Assembly (NCBI GenBank): GCA_002245855.1
Contig: NOUX01000001.1
Coordinates: 124,001-188,000, forward strand
Direction of reading: 5' to 3'
DNA: 64,000 nt
Source of the DNA: Sphingobacterium cellulitidis
GTDB lineage: Bacteria > Bacteroidota > Bacteroidia > Sphingobacteriales > Sphingobacteriaceae
Below are positions 19,001 to 28,164 of the stretch, in pieces. Both the position numbers and the translations under genes were made by a program. Position 1 is the first letter of the stretch, and every line of letters begins with the position of its first letter. The notes under the pieces were generated by a model. It had not been told where the DNA came from. It ran no database searches and saw only the letters and a list, made by a program, of their open reading frames with translations.

Positions 19001-19248
19001 ATTCAACCCGTCACCTTTACGACGCCTCTTTTATCCGCTTGAAAAATGTAAACCTAGCTTATAGATTGCCAAGTTCAATAACCAATAAAATCGGATTGAG
19101 CAGCACTAGAATCTTCTTCAATGGAACAAATTTATTAACGTCTTCTAAATTCAAATGGGCAGACCCTGAGGTTAACCAATATGGAACGAGAGGTTGGGAA
19201 ACACCTTATGGTAAGACCTATACCTTTGGTTTAGAAATCAGTTTATAA
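16078..19248 (+). CDS. SusC/RagA-type TonB-linked outer-membrane importer (pair 1)
   Basis: Outer-membrane transporter of 1056 residues, the barrel of a SusCD importer. Seen: signal peptide ending VVNA, CarboxypepD-regulatory-like domain (about 24-105), TonB box IDEVMVIAYGT, plug with LKDAAAASLYGSRAANGVV, a signature of the SusC family, and a C-terminal barrel ending in a GLEISL strand. The N-terminal domain is strikingly like that of the next SusC (shared SNENGLFSLNA). SusD follows after 18 bases. No glycoside hydrolase is nearby; the flanking enzymes are cell-wall peptide hydrolases and an epimerase, so a peptide or muropeptide cargo is more likely than a glycan. That is an inference. Confidence 0.92.
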   Translation: MKHHLLTTLCVMACTSMQVVNAQQIAVAGKVSASDGTPLVGVTISVKGTSFSTSSNENGLFSLNADHNATLTVSYIGYKTLEIPLNGRKTINITLDQDDQAIDEVMVIAYGTVKKSSFTGSTANINYAEKAKDVPVTSFEQALNGRLPGVQINTTSGQAGATSTIRVRGIGSMNASNEPLYVVDGVPVTSGNVGQMEGKLAGTTNNIMSTINPNDIESINVLKDAAAASLYGSRAANGVVMITTKSGKSGKPKIDFRTSLGLTPTWATDNYKPADVQDQIQYMYEIFHDYRTSNGYTDEQANTYALNSINNRFGKHGYEFKTNGTGLFDKVNITGKTDGVENRDGKYFDWNNALFRTGRFQTNDLAVSGANDKTRYYSSLSYTTDKGRAYTNEYERIAGRLNLSQKLSEKVEFATNFNLSHNDKQGYNDTRNNGTNYMYLANNLLFPLYWPTDYKTGDEYSLRFGSLGYNPLYYDKQWENNSKTLRMIVSPSLTVNLAPGLVGKTVFSYDNSEVKDHLYYSGKHFHTTYGATANGSVFEYSTNYMKMVSSTTLTYNKSFDDHNIDLLGGFEAEKNKVDYQYASGSNLPNSSLHTVATAGIKDANAYSWGHNMMSIFSRAQYNFQERFFASASYRFDASSKLSPDSRWGDFWSISGAWNLKKESFFADIQQIDQIKLKASYGTNGTLPTENFGYMSLATFGFNYNGKPGGAITTIADQNLKWEKSYSFNVGTEFALFNNRINGSVEYFSRDSKQLLQDVNISNVTGFSNILKNIGTVNNKGVEISIAGDIIRNENLRWSAGVNTSLIKSKVIALNEGQDVIWSDPTGGDGRVDFIYREGGDVYTFYLKEWAGVDKTNGKPIWYTNDGTEGEFLHNGRGATNKVADADYVPFGTPIPKAFGGINTDLEYKGFSLSLNFNYKVGGKLFDHASRDVAEDGYYWERIRSYYAYENAWTPDNTDALYPKISGNDPEDGIAYSTRHLYDASFIRLKNVNLAYRLPSSITNKIGLSSTRIFFNGTNLLTSSKFKWADPEVNQYGTRGWETPYGKTYTFGLEISL

Positions 19249-19266
19249 CCTTCAAATATTATCCAC

Positions 19267-20724
19267 ATGAAAAAGAAATCTTTATATATCATAGCCTTAG
19301 CAAGTTTATCATTATTCTCTTGTAAAGGATTTTTGGATGTTGATCCAACCAACTCGATCGAAGCCTCGGCAACGATCAAGACTGTAGAAGATGCCCAAGT
19401 CATGATCAATGGCTTAACCAGCAAATTAGGCGCCGGCTCTCTTTATGGTCGTAATATACTATTATACGCAGATGCAAAAGGTGGCGATTTAACAATCGTT
19501 TCTCAAGGTCGTGGTTTAGATGCCTTTTATGTTTTTAATCATAACAAAGACAATAATAGCTACTCCGGATTTTGGACCGATGGATTTAATGCCATCCTGC
19601 AAGCCAATAATATTATCAGTAACATCGAAGCACTGCAAGCTGCGGGTTCAACCCTTAAGTTTGACAATGAAAAAGGACAAGCATTGACCCTTCGCGCAAT
19701 GATGTACTTTGATCTGGTGAGAATTTATGGCAAAACCTATACGGATGATCCTAATGCATTGGGAGTTCCAATTACCACAGCTTTATTAGAAGATACAGCA
19801 AAACCTTCGCGTGAAAAAGTAGCCGATGTTTATAAGCAAATCCTTGCTGATTTAAATGCAGCAACGGCAATCTTGCCTAAAAATATTAATCATGGCTACA
19901 TTAATTACTACGCAGCAAAAGCAATTCTTTCCCGAGTGTATTTGACTATGGGGGATTATGACAAAGCTTTGGAAGCCGCGGATGAAGTCATCGCCAGTAA
20001 AGCTTATTCCCTTTATTCCAATGAAAATTGGGTGGCTTCTTGGTCTAAAGAAAAAGGCTCTGAGTCCATCTTTGAAATCATCAAAATGAAAGACCAAGGC
20101 GATCTAGGTTCATCCTCTCTCGGGTTCTATTACTTAAGAAACAAGGATGAAAATGCTATTGGAAATTTTACAGCATCTGATTACTTCGTCAATCGTTTGG
20201 CTCAAGACCCTAATGATGTTCGTTGGGGAATATTTACCAAAGATGAATTAGACCGCGTTGCAGCTTGTTATAAGTATGTAGGTGGTACTGCAGCTAAAAA
20301 ACCAGGTGATGGTAAAACACCTTATACTGCTGTTAACATTAAGGTGATTCGTCTTTCGGAAATGTACTTAACTGCAGCGGAAGCAGCATTAAAGAAAAAA
20401 GCAGCTGACCCTGCAAAAGCCGCTGAATATCTAAATCAAATCCGTAAAAGATCACCTGATCTGGCAGCAGCAACCGCAGCAACTATTACTGAACAGATGA
20501 TCCTAGATGAAAAAAGTAAAGAATTATATGGCGAAGGTCATCGCTTCTGGGATATGATCCGCCTGAATAAAACAATTACCTTCAATGATGAACATGTTGG
20601 TGTCGCGATGACCCACCGTGAGAAAACCATTACAAGGAAATTCTATAAAACATTGTTACCAATTCCACAGGTAGAAATCAATGCTAACCCAGGATTAGAA
20701 GCACAACAAAATCCAGGGTATTAA
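19267..20724 (+). CDS. SusD/RagB-type substrate-binding lipoprotein (pair 1)
   Basis: Lid lipoprotein of 485 residues for the preceding SusC. Seen: lipobox SLFSC followed by Lys-Gly, then the usual SusD start FLDVDPTNSIEAS; TPR-like helical stretches (RAMMYFDLVRIYG, AAKAILSRVYLTMGDYDKAL); and the conserved C-terminal part RLSEMYLTAAEAAL and ELYGEGHRFWDMIR found in RagB/SusD proteins. Length is normal for the family. Known: SusD captures ligand at the cell surface and hands it to SusC. A terminator follows, so this pair ends its transcript here. Confidence 0.92.
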   Translation: MKKKSLYIIALASLSLFSCKGFLDVDPTNSIEASATIKTVEDAQVMINGLTSKLGAGSLYGRNILLYADAKGGDLTIVSQGRGLDAFYVFNHNKDNNSYSGFWTDGFNAILQANNIISNIEALQAAGSTLKFDNEKGQALTLRAMMYFDLVRIYGKTYTDDPNALGVPITTALLEDTAKPSREKVADVYKQILADLNAATAILPKNINHGYINYYAAKAILSRVYLTMGDYDKALEAADEVIASKAYSLYSNENWVASWSKEKGSESIFEIIKMKDQGDLGSSSLGFYYLRNKDENAIGNFTASDYFVNRLAQDPNDVRWGIFTKDELDRVAACYKYVGGTAAKKPGDGKTPYTAVNIKVIRLSEMYLTAAEAALKKKAADPAKAAEYLNQIRKRSPDLAAATAATITEQMILDEKSKELYGEGHRFWDMIRLNKTITFNDEHVGVAMTHREKTITRKFYKTLLPIPQVEINANPGLEAQQNPGY

Positions 20725-20748
20725 TATTACGATATTCTAGAAATGACA

Positions 20749-20780
20749 AGGACGATCACATGTGATCGTCCTTTTTTTTG
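20749..20780 (+). terminator. Intrinsic terminator after SusD pair 1
   Basis: Self-complementary GGACGATCACATGTGATCGTCC followed by eight T residues, 25 bases beyond the stop codon. Confidence 0.9.
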
Positions 20781-20891
20781 GTCCTCATATCAGTTCCGCC
20801 TTTTCTGAAAAACTTCACAAACACGCAAAGATTATAATAGTATTCGCAAAAATAACCCCATTAGGTAATGAATACAACAATGCATCTTGCA

Positions 20892-20899
20892 TATTTTTG
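20892..20899 (+). promoter_or_regulatory. Candidate Bacteroidota -7 element (TATTTTTG) upstream of SusC pair 2
   Basis: Matches the TAnnTTTG -7 consensus of Bacteroidota sigma-ABfr promoters exactly, about 70 bases before the SusC start. No clear TTTG -33 element was found at the expected distance, so this is tentative. Confidence 0.35.
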
Positions 20900-20967
20900 C
20901 AATTTATTCATTGTTTTTAACATGAATCCGTTATATTCGTTTATCTAAATAACCAATAACTCTAAAA

Positions 20968-23900
20968 ATGAATCTACCAACTTGCTTATCAATTGCGGTA
21001 GCATCCTTGTGCACCATACAGATGCTCTCCGCACAACAATTGTCCATAGCTGGAAAGGTGACCAATGCCGAAGGAGAACCAATTGTAGGGGCTTCTATCT
21101 TTATTAAAGGCACGCAACAAGGAACCGCCAGCAATGAGAACGGATTGTTTTCTTTGAATGCCCCAAGTAATGGGATTTTAACGATTCGTGCAGTAGGATA
21201 CAGCAGCATTGAAGTACCTATCAATGGTAAGACAAACCTGTCTGTACAACTACAACATGTAGATAGTGAAATCGATGAAGTCGTAGTCACCGCACTCGGG
21301 ATTCAAAGAAGTGAAAAATCCCTAGGATATGCCGCTCAAGGTGTTACAAATGAAACTTTGAACAGCAACAAACAACCGAACCTGGTAAACGCCTTACAAG
21401 GAAAAATTGCAGGTGCGACCATTAGTTCTACGGGGGGTGCCCCAGGACAAGGTGCAAATATCCAAATCCGCGGAATCAACTCCATCGACCCAACCCGAGA
21501 CAACAACCCTCTTTTCGTAATAGATGGTATCCTAATGGATAACTCTACTTCGGTTCAAGGTGGCGCTGAAGTTCGCGGTATGAGTAACCGTTCGGTTGAT
21601 ATTAATCCCGATGATATTGAAACCATCAATATCCTAAAAGGTGGTGCAGCAACTGCCCTATATGGCTTGAGAGGAGCAAATGGGGTGGTAATCATTACTA
21701 CAAAAAGCGGTAAAGCTGGAACCCTCAGAATTGATTACCAAGGAACTGTTGGCTTTGAAAATGTCAATAAATTCCCTAAAATGCAAGATACCTATACCCA
21801 AGGTTGGAAAGGGGTATACAATAAAGATGATTTCTGGCCTGCATGGGGACCTACAGTAGAGGAAGCCATGAAAGTAGACCCTACCCATCCAAGTACATTA
21901 TATAAACCTTTTGAAGAAGCATTTGATACCGGAAATCAATTCCGTAACTCCCTAAATATTTCGGGTGGATCCGAGAAATTTACTTTCTTAACCTCCCTTT
22001 CTCAAATGAAACACAATGGGGTAATGCCGTCCACCGATTTCAAGACTTACCAGGCTCGATTGAATACCAATTTTATTATTAGTGAGAAATTTAAAGGTGG
22101 GTCTTCACTAGCTGTATCTAATTCAGGTGGCTATCGTGGAAATGCAAACCGATATGCGGAACAATTAATCTATTGGACTCCTAGATACAATATCCGAGAT
22201 TACTTAATGGATAATGGAACCATGAAATCTTATGGGGATACCGACAATCCAATTTATGTCGCGAATACCAATAGATTGAAAGATGATGTTTTACGGGTTA
22301 TTGGTGGAGTGGATTTCACCTTTTCCCCAGCGAAATGGTTAGACCTAATGTATAGAGCAGGGATTGACGCCTATCGCGATAATCGCGAAGGAACAGCCAT
22401 CGGATACCAAGGTCTTGCCGATGAAAGACTAGTCTATGATAATGGTGTAGAAGGGGCTGATGGACGTGGATTCTATAATGTGTATAGCAATAATTTCAGA
22501 GCTATTAACAGCACCTTTATTGCAACCTTCAAACATGATTTCAATGAAGATTTCAATGCAAAACTGAGACTTGGTCAAGATATTTATGATCGATATATCA
22601 AGAGAACATCTACACAAGGTGGTGACTTAACAGTCTATAATTGGTTCGACTTAGGAAATGCTAACATCATTAAGGCCGACTCGTATATTGAAAAATACAG
22701 GTTGATGGGACTTTTTGCTGAATTAGAAATGACTTATAAAGATTTTCTATTTTTAACACTAACCTCTAGACAAGATATAACTTCTTCTTTAGCACCTAAA
22801 AACAGATCTTTCAACTACCCTTCTGCCACCGTTAGTTATGTATTTTCCGACCATATCACTCTTCCGGAAGTCATTAACTTTGGAAAGCTGAGGTTCTCCT
22901 ATGCTCAAATTGGTAAGGATGCTCCTCCATATTCTACAAGTTCAGGTTTTGGACCTTATAGCAACCTGCCTACGGGATATATTGGTTTTACTAGACCTGC
23001 CCTCCTTGGAAATGTTGACTTAAAACCTGAATTCACAGACACTTATGAAGCTGGATTTGAATTGAAATTCTTTCAAAGTAGATTAGGATTGGATTTTACA
23101 TTGTATAATTCTATCAGTAGAGATCAAATCATTCAAGTACCTGTCACCTCGGCAACCGGTTTCGTAACAGCATCTATAAATGCGGGAAGTATCCAAAACC
23201 GTGGTCTGGAATTAACCCTTAATACGGTACCTGTTAAAAAAGACAATTTTACATGGAACTCAAACATCAATTTCTCCATCAATAGAAATAAAATTCTTGA
23301 AATTCGCGAAGACCTGGATGATGAAATCGTTGTTTCATCGGAATATGGTTATTTGAACTCTACAGTTTCCATGCGTATTCGTCCAGGTGAATCTTATGGT
23401 ACACTTTACGGTAGAACTTACAAACGTTATTACACAGCTGATGAGATCGCTCAAGGATTGGACAAAACTCGTGAGTATGACGAAAGCCGTCCTTTATTGA
23501 TCGGAGCTAATGGTTTCCCAGTATTAGAATCTACATCAGTACCTAAAAAATTAGGAAATGTGCAGCCTAGCTGGGTGGGTGGTTGGAATAATACCTTCAA
23601 CTATAAAAACCTTTCCTTAAATATCTTGGTTGATTCTCGCGTAGGTCAATCCCGATATAATCAATTAGGAAACTTTATGGCTGCATTCGGTGAAGCCGAT
23701 TATACGGAAGACCGTAATGATTATAAAGTATTTGACGGTGTACTAGCTGATGGAAGCAAGAACACAAAAGAAGTGTGGTTAGGACAAGGTAAAGATCCTA
23801 AAAATGGCGTAGATTATGGAAATGGTTATTACAGGGATAACTTCCGTGGAAACTCTCAGTTTTTCGTAGAAGATGCTTCTTGGTTTAGACTTCGCTCCGT

Positions 23901-24120
23901 TTCAATCGGCTATAGCCTCCCTCAACAATGGTTAGATAATAAAGTTATTAAGAATGCTCGAATTTCTGTTATTGGAAATAACCTTGCGCTGTGGACTAAA
24001 TATTCAGGTTATGACCCTGAAAACTCAACAACAGCAAGTGGATCTAATATCGAAGGTTTTGCTGGGATGACTTATCCTGCAGTTCGTAGTTTCTTATTCA
24101 GCTTAAATGTTGGCTTTTAA
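20968..24120 (+). CDS. SusC/RagA-type TonB-linked outer-membrane importer (pair 2)
   Basis: Second SusC of the tandem, 1050 residues. Seen: signal peptide ending MLSA, CarboxypepD-regulatory-like domain, TonB box IDEVVVTALGIQ, plug signature LKGGAATALYGLRGANGVV, and barrel ending LFSLNVGF. The first 100 residues closely parallel pair 1 while the rest has diverged, pointing to an old duplication or domain exchange with a change of ligand. Its own promoter region and the terminator before it suggest separate transcription from pair 1. SusD follows after 11 bases. Confidence 0.92.
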   Translation: MNLPTCLSIAVASLCTIQMLSAQQLSIAGKVTNAEGEPIVGASIFIKGTQQGTASNENGLFSLNAPSNGILTIRAVGYSSIEVPINGKTNLSVQLQHVDSEIDEVVVTALGIQRSEKSLGYAAQGVTNETLNSNKQPNLVNALQGKIAGATISSTGGAPGQGANIQIRGINSIDPTRDNNPLFVIDGILMDNSTSVQGGAEVRGMSNRSVDINPDDIETINILKGGAATALYGLRGANGVVIITTKSGKAGTLRIDYQGTVGFENVNKFPKMQDTYTQGWKGVYNKDDFWPAWGPTVEEAMKVDPTHPSTLYKPFEEAFDTGNQFRNSLNISGGSEKFTFLTSLSQMKHNGVMPSTDFKTYQARLNTNFIISEKFKGGSSLAVSNSGGYRGNANRYAEQLIYWTPRYNIRDYLMDNGTMKSYGDTDNPIYVANTNRLKDDVLRVIGGVDFTFSPAKWLDLMYRAGIDAYRDNREGTAIGYQGLADERLVYDNGVEGADGRGFYNVYSNNFRAINSTFIATFKHDFNEDFNAKLRLGQDIYDRYIKRTSTQGGDLTVYNWFDLGNANIIKADSYIEKYRLMGLFAELEMTYKDFLFLTLTSRQDITSSLAPKNRSFNYPSATVSYVFSDHITLPEVINFGKLRFSYAQIGKDAPPYSTSSGFGPYSNLPTGYIGFTRPALLGNVDLKPEFTDTYEAGFELKFFQSRLGLDFTLYNSISRDQIIQVPVTSATGFVTASINAGSIQNRGLELTLNTVPVKKDNFTWNSNINFSINRNKILEIREDLDDEIVVSSEYGYLNSTVSMRIRPGESYGTLYGRTYKRYYTADEIAQGLDKTREYDESRPLLIGANGFPVLESTSVPKKLGNVQPSWVGGWNNTFNYKNLSLNILVDSRVGQSRYNQLGNFMAAFGEADYTEDRNDYKVFDGVLADGSKNTKEVWLGQGKDPKNGVDYGNGYYRDNFRGNSQFFVEDASWFRLRSVSIGYSLPQQWLDNKVIKNARISVIGNNLALWTKYSGYDPENSTTASGSNIEGFAGMTYPAVRSFLFSLNVGF

Positions 24121-24131
24121 TACTTAAAATC

Positions 24132-25553
24132 ATGAACAAATTCATCAAAATAGGAAAAATATCGTTATTAGCTTTGGCCTTGTTCTCGATGAACAGCTGT
24201 AAAGACTATTTCGATTTAACTGAAAATCCTAACTTCGTTCAAAATCCACCTTTGACCGCATTATTATCTACAGCTACTCATAAGGCGGCCTATAATAATT
24301 ACAGAATAGCGTACTTTAATAATCAATATTCGCAATATTTCGCCAGTCCATCCGGGGGTTCGGATACGGATACCTATCAGATCACCAACAATTCCACGAC
24401 TTGGAATAACCTGTATTATGCTTTAGCTGATCTGTATGACTTGATGGTCAAATCTGAAGAAGTAGGTGCTTATCACCATTTGGCTGTTTCCCAAGCATTA
24501 ACTGCCTACCAGTTAGGGTTAGTCGCTGATACTTGGGGCTCTGCTCCTTATAGCAAAGCCTTCGGAAAAGAAACAATCCTGACTGTACCTTACGATTCTG
24601 AAGAAGATCTTTATAAAGCGCAAGTTGACTTGATCAACAAGGCTCTTGAAAACTTCAAAAAAGCCGATCCATCCCAACAATTAAGTGAAAAAGACGACTT
24701 ATTATGTGGCGGGGATATCGACAAATGGATCAAACTTACGAATGGTCTGAAAGCTCGTGTATTAAATAAAGTCAGTAAAAAATCCTCCTATAACCCTAAA
24801 CAAGTTTTGGCGGCTGCGCAAGCTTCCTTGGAGTCCAATGCCGAAGACGTTGGAATGAGCACTTTCCAAGGTGTCAACCCTTGGGCATCGATTTCAATCA
24901 GTAACTTATTAAACAACCTTGATGGCTGGTTAGGTAGTAATTTCATTGATCAATTAAATGGAAAAACCTACGGAATCGAAGACCCACGGGTGTCAAAGAT
25001 TACTGAAAAAACAGTGCATGGTGTATATGTTGGTACTGTAAGTGGTCAAGGGAATGTTGGTGCAGCAAATACTGTCCGCGATGAATGCTATATCAGCTCT
25101 AAATCTCCGGTAAGTAGCGAAACTTCTCCATTAATGATCCTGACCTATGCTGAGGTGAAATTCATTGAAGCCGAAGCCGCATTCAGGGATAATAATAAAC
25201 CTGTTGCGTATGCTGCATTCCTGGCAGGGGTCAAAGCCAGTATGGATAAATTGGGTGTTCCGGCAGCCGATGCAACTAAATACATCACCGCCATCTCTAA
25301 AGGACAAGCTAACTTGACCCTTTTGGATATCTTCCGCGAAAAATACGTGGTAACTTATCTGAATGCAGAAGCCTGGAATGATGTGCGTCGTTTCGATTAT
25401 AAATACAAGGATTTTAAACTTCCAATTGGAGCGGTCCTTGGTGATAAATTTATCCGTAGAGTAGCTTACCCTGCCGATGAAATCACAGAAAACGGATCAA
25501 ATGTCCCAGCTGAAGTGCCTTTAAGCACTGAATTGTGGTGGGATAAACCATAA
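24132..25553 (+). CDS. SusD/RagB-family nutrient-binding lipoprotein, SusD_2-like (pair 2)
   Basis: Lid lipoprotein of 473 residues paired with the preceding SusC. Seen: lipobox FSMNSC followed by Lys-Asp, start motif DYFDLTENPNFVQNPPL and the later segment EVKFIEAEAAFRDNNKPVAYAAF plus EAWNDVRRFDY, which resemble the SusD_2 branch and differ from the RagB-like branch of pair 1. The two neighbouring pairs are thus not recent copies of each other on the SusD side. A bidirectional terminator follows. Confidence 0.9.
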   Translation: MNKFIKIGKISLLALALFSMNSCKDYFDLTENPNFVQNPPLTALLSTATHKAAYNNYRIAYFNNQYSQYFASPSGGSDTDTYQITNNSTTWNNLYYALADLYDLMVKSEEVGAYHHLAVSQALTAYQLGLVADTWGSAPYSKAFGKETILTVPYDSEEDLYKAQVDLINKALENFKKADPSQQLSEKDDLLCGGDIDKWIKLTNGLKARVLNKVSKKSSYNPKQVLAAAQASLESNAEDVGMSTFQGVNPWASISISNLLNNLDGWLGSNFIDQLNGKTYGIEDPRVSKITEKTVHGVYVGTVSGQGNVGAANTVRDECYISSKSPVSSETSPLMILTYAEVKFIEAEAAFRDNNKPVAYAAFLAGVKASMDKLGVPAADATKYITAISKGQANLTLLDIFREKYVVTYLNAEAWNDVRRFDYKYKDFKLPIGAVLGDKFIRRVAYPADEITENGSNVPAEVPLSTELWWDKP

Positions 25554-25561
25554 AAAACAGA

Positions 25562-25590
25562 AAGGGGCATAAGATTATGCCCCTTCTTAT
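25562..25590. terminator. Bidirectional terminator between SusD pair 2 and the M14 peptidase gene
   Basis: Hairpin AAGGGGCATAA with its complement and a 2-base loop, T-rich on the right and A-rich on the left, placed between convergent stop codons at 25553 and 25606. Confidence 0.85.
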
Positions 25591-25605
25591 TTTATATAAA
25601 TCCTT

Positions 25606-27114
25606 CTAAAGGACTTTATTCTTTAACAATCCTATTTCCGATAATGGTTTTGATAGGTCAATTAAATAACCGTTTAGGATAGCATATTTTAAATTAGCAC
25701 TAGAATCCCCAATATAGAAATTTGCTGTTCCTCCTAAATCAATTACTGGCGTTGTCGCAAAGGCTTGGGCTCCATAAACATGTATCGGCAAGTTGTGCAA
25801 CATGTTCGCTTGCTCCGGTTTTAAGTTAGTCACTTGAACAGCCATATATCCTTTTTTCAAAAGATCATAGGCAATTTCAGGGGTTATTGATTCAAAGGTC
25901 GGAACCGGCTTCTCCGCAATCTTTCCCTGAATAAATTTTAATCCCTCGCCATCGACCTCATCATAGCCAAAGGATTCAGGTAAATCTCCAATATCTTCTA
26001 CGCGGCCACGGACAAAGTAATCTCGTCCCTCGGTGTTTTCACCACGTCGAATAGCAATATCACTCTTTAAAGGAATGGAATCTGAACCAAATTCTAAACC
26101 GCGGATTACAATATCATGCATATTGCTTGCATTAAATGGAATCTCCTCGTAACCCTTGGCATCATAGTTCTCATAGGTCCCTTGCGCTATTTCCATCAAT
26201 GCATTCAGGATGATTACAAAATTCAACTTTCTGATTTCCTGTTTTTCAGGATCTCCCTTCAATCCACCAGATTCAATTAAAACTGTACTAGCACCCCAGG
26301 ATTGGAAATTATCGCCAAACCCTCTAGGAGTATAGGTATCATCATACTTCGCAACAGCATCAGGTATATACTGCTGAAGAATTTTATTCATCCCCACAAT
26401 AATTTGCATCGCTCCTTCCCGAACCTCATTGATTTCTCTCTCCGTATTGTAAGCGGGTGCCAAAAGAGAAATGGTCACTGGATTTTTAGTTCCAGGAACA
26501 TTGTAATAAATATTTTGATCATGAAGATTGAAGCCATACCGAGGTTGAATAGCCTTTGCTCTAGACTTTAATAAAGCCCCTTCAACCGTTTGGGATGCTC
26601 GAGCATCTCGATTTAAATCAATGCTCTGTGCATTTCTACGTAAATAACGTTCTGCACCATCAGGATTCAACATGGGTATAAAGTGAATATTCAAATTTTC
26701 CTTTAACATAGTACGGACGGAATCAAACCCATCCCCTTTGCCTTCCAAAAAATTGAACAAATCAAATAATGCCATCGTCGCAGTCGGTTCATCGCCATGC
26801 ATCTGGGACCATAACATTACTTTTTTATCGCCATTTCCATATTCCAATTCATTGATCGAACGGCCTTCAACTGACTTACCTATTTCAGTGATCTTAAATA
26901 GATCACTTTTTCTATGCAATTGAATCAATGAATCAACATCCTTATGTTTGAATCTTCTTGAAAATAAAGCCGATTCTTTATAGGTGGAATGTATCTTATT
27001 CATCTGCGCAGTATCCAATTTATACCCCGGAATATTCCAGTTGGAAGACCCTGAGAATGGATTACTGCAGGCCGTTACAGCCAAAAGACTTAAGGAAATG
27101 ACAAAAAACTTCAT
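25606..27114 (-). CDS. M14-family zinc carboxypeptidase/amidase lipoprotein
   Basis: Exported metallopeptidase of 502 residues with lipobox AVTAC (Cys16). Seen: zinc ligands His106 and Glu109 in QMHGDEP, His198 in NLHDQN, the ligand-binding segment LNPDGAERYLRRNAQSIDLNRD, and the catalytic Glu281 in LIESGG. Residues after about 310 form an uncharacterised C-terminal part. Known: M14 includes digestive carboxypeptidases and the gamma-D-Glu-Dap amidase MpaA. Inferred: because the LD-carboxypeptidase gene ends one base before it, and an Ala-Glu epimerase and NlpC/P60 enzyme lie nearby, murein peptide may be its substrate; a general peptide role is possible. Confidence 0.85.
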   Translation of the reverse strand: MKFFVISLSLLAVTACSNPFSGSSNWNIPGYKLDTAQMNKIHSTYKESALFSRRFKHKDVDSLIQLHRKSDLFKITEIGKSVEGRSINELEYGNGDKKVMLWSQMHGDEPTATMALFDLFNFLEGKGDGFDSVRTMLKENLNIHFIPMLNPDGAERYLRRNAQSIDLNRDARASQTVEGALLKSRAKAIQPRYGFNLHDQNIYYNVPGTKNPVTISLLAPAYNTEREINEVREGAMQIIVGMNKILQQYIPDAVAKYDDTYTPRGFGDNFQSWGASTVLIESGGLKGDPEKQEIRKLNFVIILNALMEIAQGTYENYDAKGYEEIPFNASNMHDIVIRGLEFGSDSIPLKSDIAIRRGENTEGRDYFVRGRVEDIGDLPESFGYDEVDGEGLKFIQGKIAEKPVPTFESITPEIAYDLLKKGYMAVQVTNLKPEQANMLHNLPIHVYGAQAFATTPVIDLGGTANFYIGDSSANLKYAILNGYLIDLSKPLSEIGLLKNKVL

Positions 27115-27115
27115 A

Positions 27116-28162
27116 TTATACTAACGCTTTTTCTAAAATTTCTATTGTACCCTTATTCGCATCAATTCTTGCTTTTACACCAACCGGCAATAAAAACTGA
27201 TCATTGATATGCCCAATAACTGCTCCTGAGTAAGATGGAATATTCAATGGTTTGATATAATCCCTTAGAATCTGATCTAAGTTCAAGGAACCATAGCCTC
27301 CCGAAGGCGAACAGTCTGTACACTTACCAAAGACAAACCCCTTTATTTGTGAAAGTATTCCAGCGTTCATCAATTGACAGAACATCCGGTCTACCTTTTC
27401 CGGGGATTCATTGATTTCCTCCAAGAACAATATGCTATCCTTGAAATCCGGCAAGAATTCAGAACCACATAATCCCGAAATCAAAGTCAAATTCCCACCT
27501 AATAGTTTCCCTTCAGCAACCCCTGGATTGATGGTGCTAATCCTATCTTTATACTGAACAATATCATCCCCTTTTTTCTCAGGGTTTGTATAGGTCACTA
27601 ACTTATTTTCAATGAATTGATCCGTAAAGGTTTTAGCAACAAAATTACTCCAGGTACTTGTACCAACAGGCCCATGAAAAGTAACCATGCCAATTTTGGC
27701 TTGAAAAGCCATGATCAATGCCGTAATATCACTATATCCCAATAGAGCTTTCGGGTTTTTGGCTATCATATCATAATCGATACGCTTCAATAACCTGGAG
27801 GCGCCAGCACCTCCACGAATACATAGGATCCCAGCGACAGATTTATCGGCAAACATCGCATGTAAATCCTCCAAACGTTGGTCATCCGTTCCTGCTAAGT
27901 TCCCATAGCGTTCTCGGATAAACTTTCCTTCTTTAACTTTAAAACCAAAATACTCTAGAACCTCTTTAGTCAAAGTAATGGAATCTTCACCTGTAACTGC
28001 ACTCGCTGGTGCAATAATGCCAATAGTATCACCAGCTTTTAAGACCTTCCCTTTAATTAAAGGTTTCAACTGACTGGCTACAGCCATGGCTTCCGTTTTC
28101 CCGATTAATGGAAGTGCCGCTAATCCTATCCCCAAGGATTTAATAAATGAACGTTTATTCAT
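27116..28162 (-). CDS. LD-carboxypeptidase (peptidase S66 family)
   Basis: Serine peptidase of 348 residues that in characterised relatives removes the terminal D-Ala from the L,D-bonded murein tetrapeptide. Seen: N-terminal export signal with a KRSF variant of the twin-arginine pattern, IIAPASAV start of the fold, nucleophile Ser144 in GYSDIT, Glu249 in LFLEEINE and His318 in IGHINDQFLLPVG, forming the Ser-Glu-His triad of the family. Unlike cytoplasmic LdcA, this copy appears exported. It sits in a three-gene run with pyrC (2 bases upstream) and the M14 gene (1 base downstream). Microcin-immunity S66 members are an alternative, but context favours murein peptides. Confidence 0.9.
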   Translation of the reverse strand: MNKRSFIKSLGIGLAALPLIGKTEAMAVASQLKPLIKGKVLKAGDTIGIIAPASAVTGEDSITLTKEVLEYFGFKVKEGKFIRERYGNLAGTDDQRLEDLHAMFADKSVAGILCIRGGAGASRLLKRIDYDMIAKNPKALLGYSDITALIMAFQAKIGMVTFHGPVGTSTWSNFVAKTFTDQFIENKLVTYTNPEKKGDDIVQYKDRISTINPGVAEGKLLGGNLTLISGLCGSEFLPDFKDSILFLEEINESPEKVDRMFCQLMNAGILSQIKGFVFGKCTDCSPSGGYGSLNLDQILRDYIKPLNIPSYSGAVIGHINDQFLLPVGVKARIDANKGTIEILEKALV

Positions 28163-28164
28163 GG

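Noticed and set aside
16078..25553. Classical polysaccharide utilisation locus
   Set aside because: Two SusCD pairs are present, but no glycoside hydrolase, lyase or glycan regulator is nearby; flanking enzymes act on peptides.
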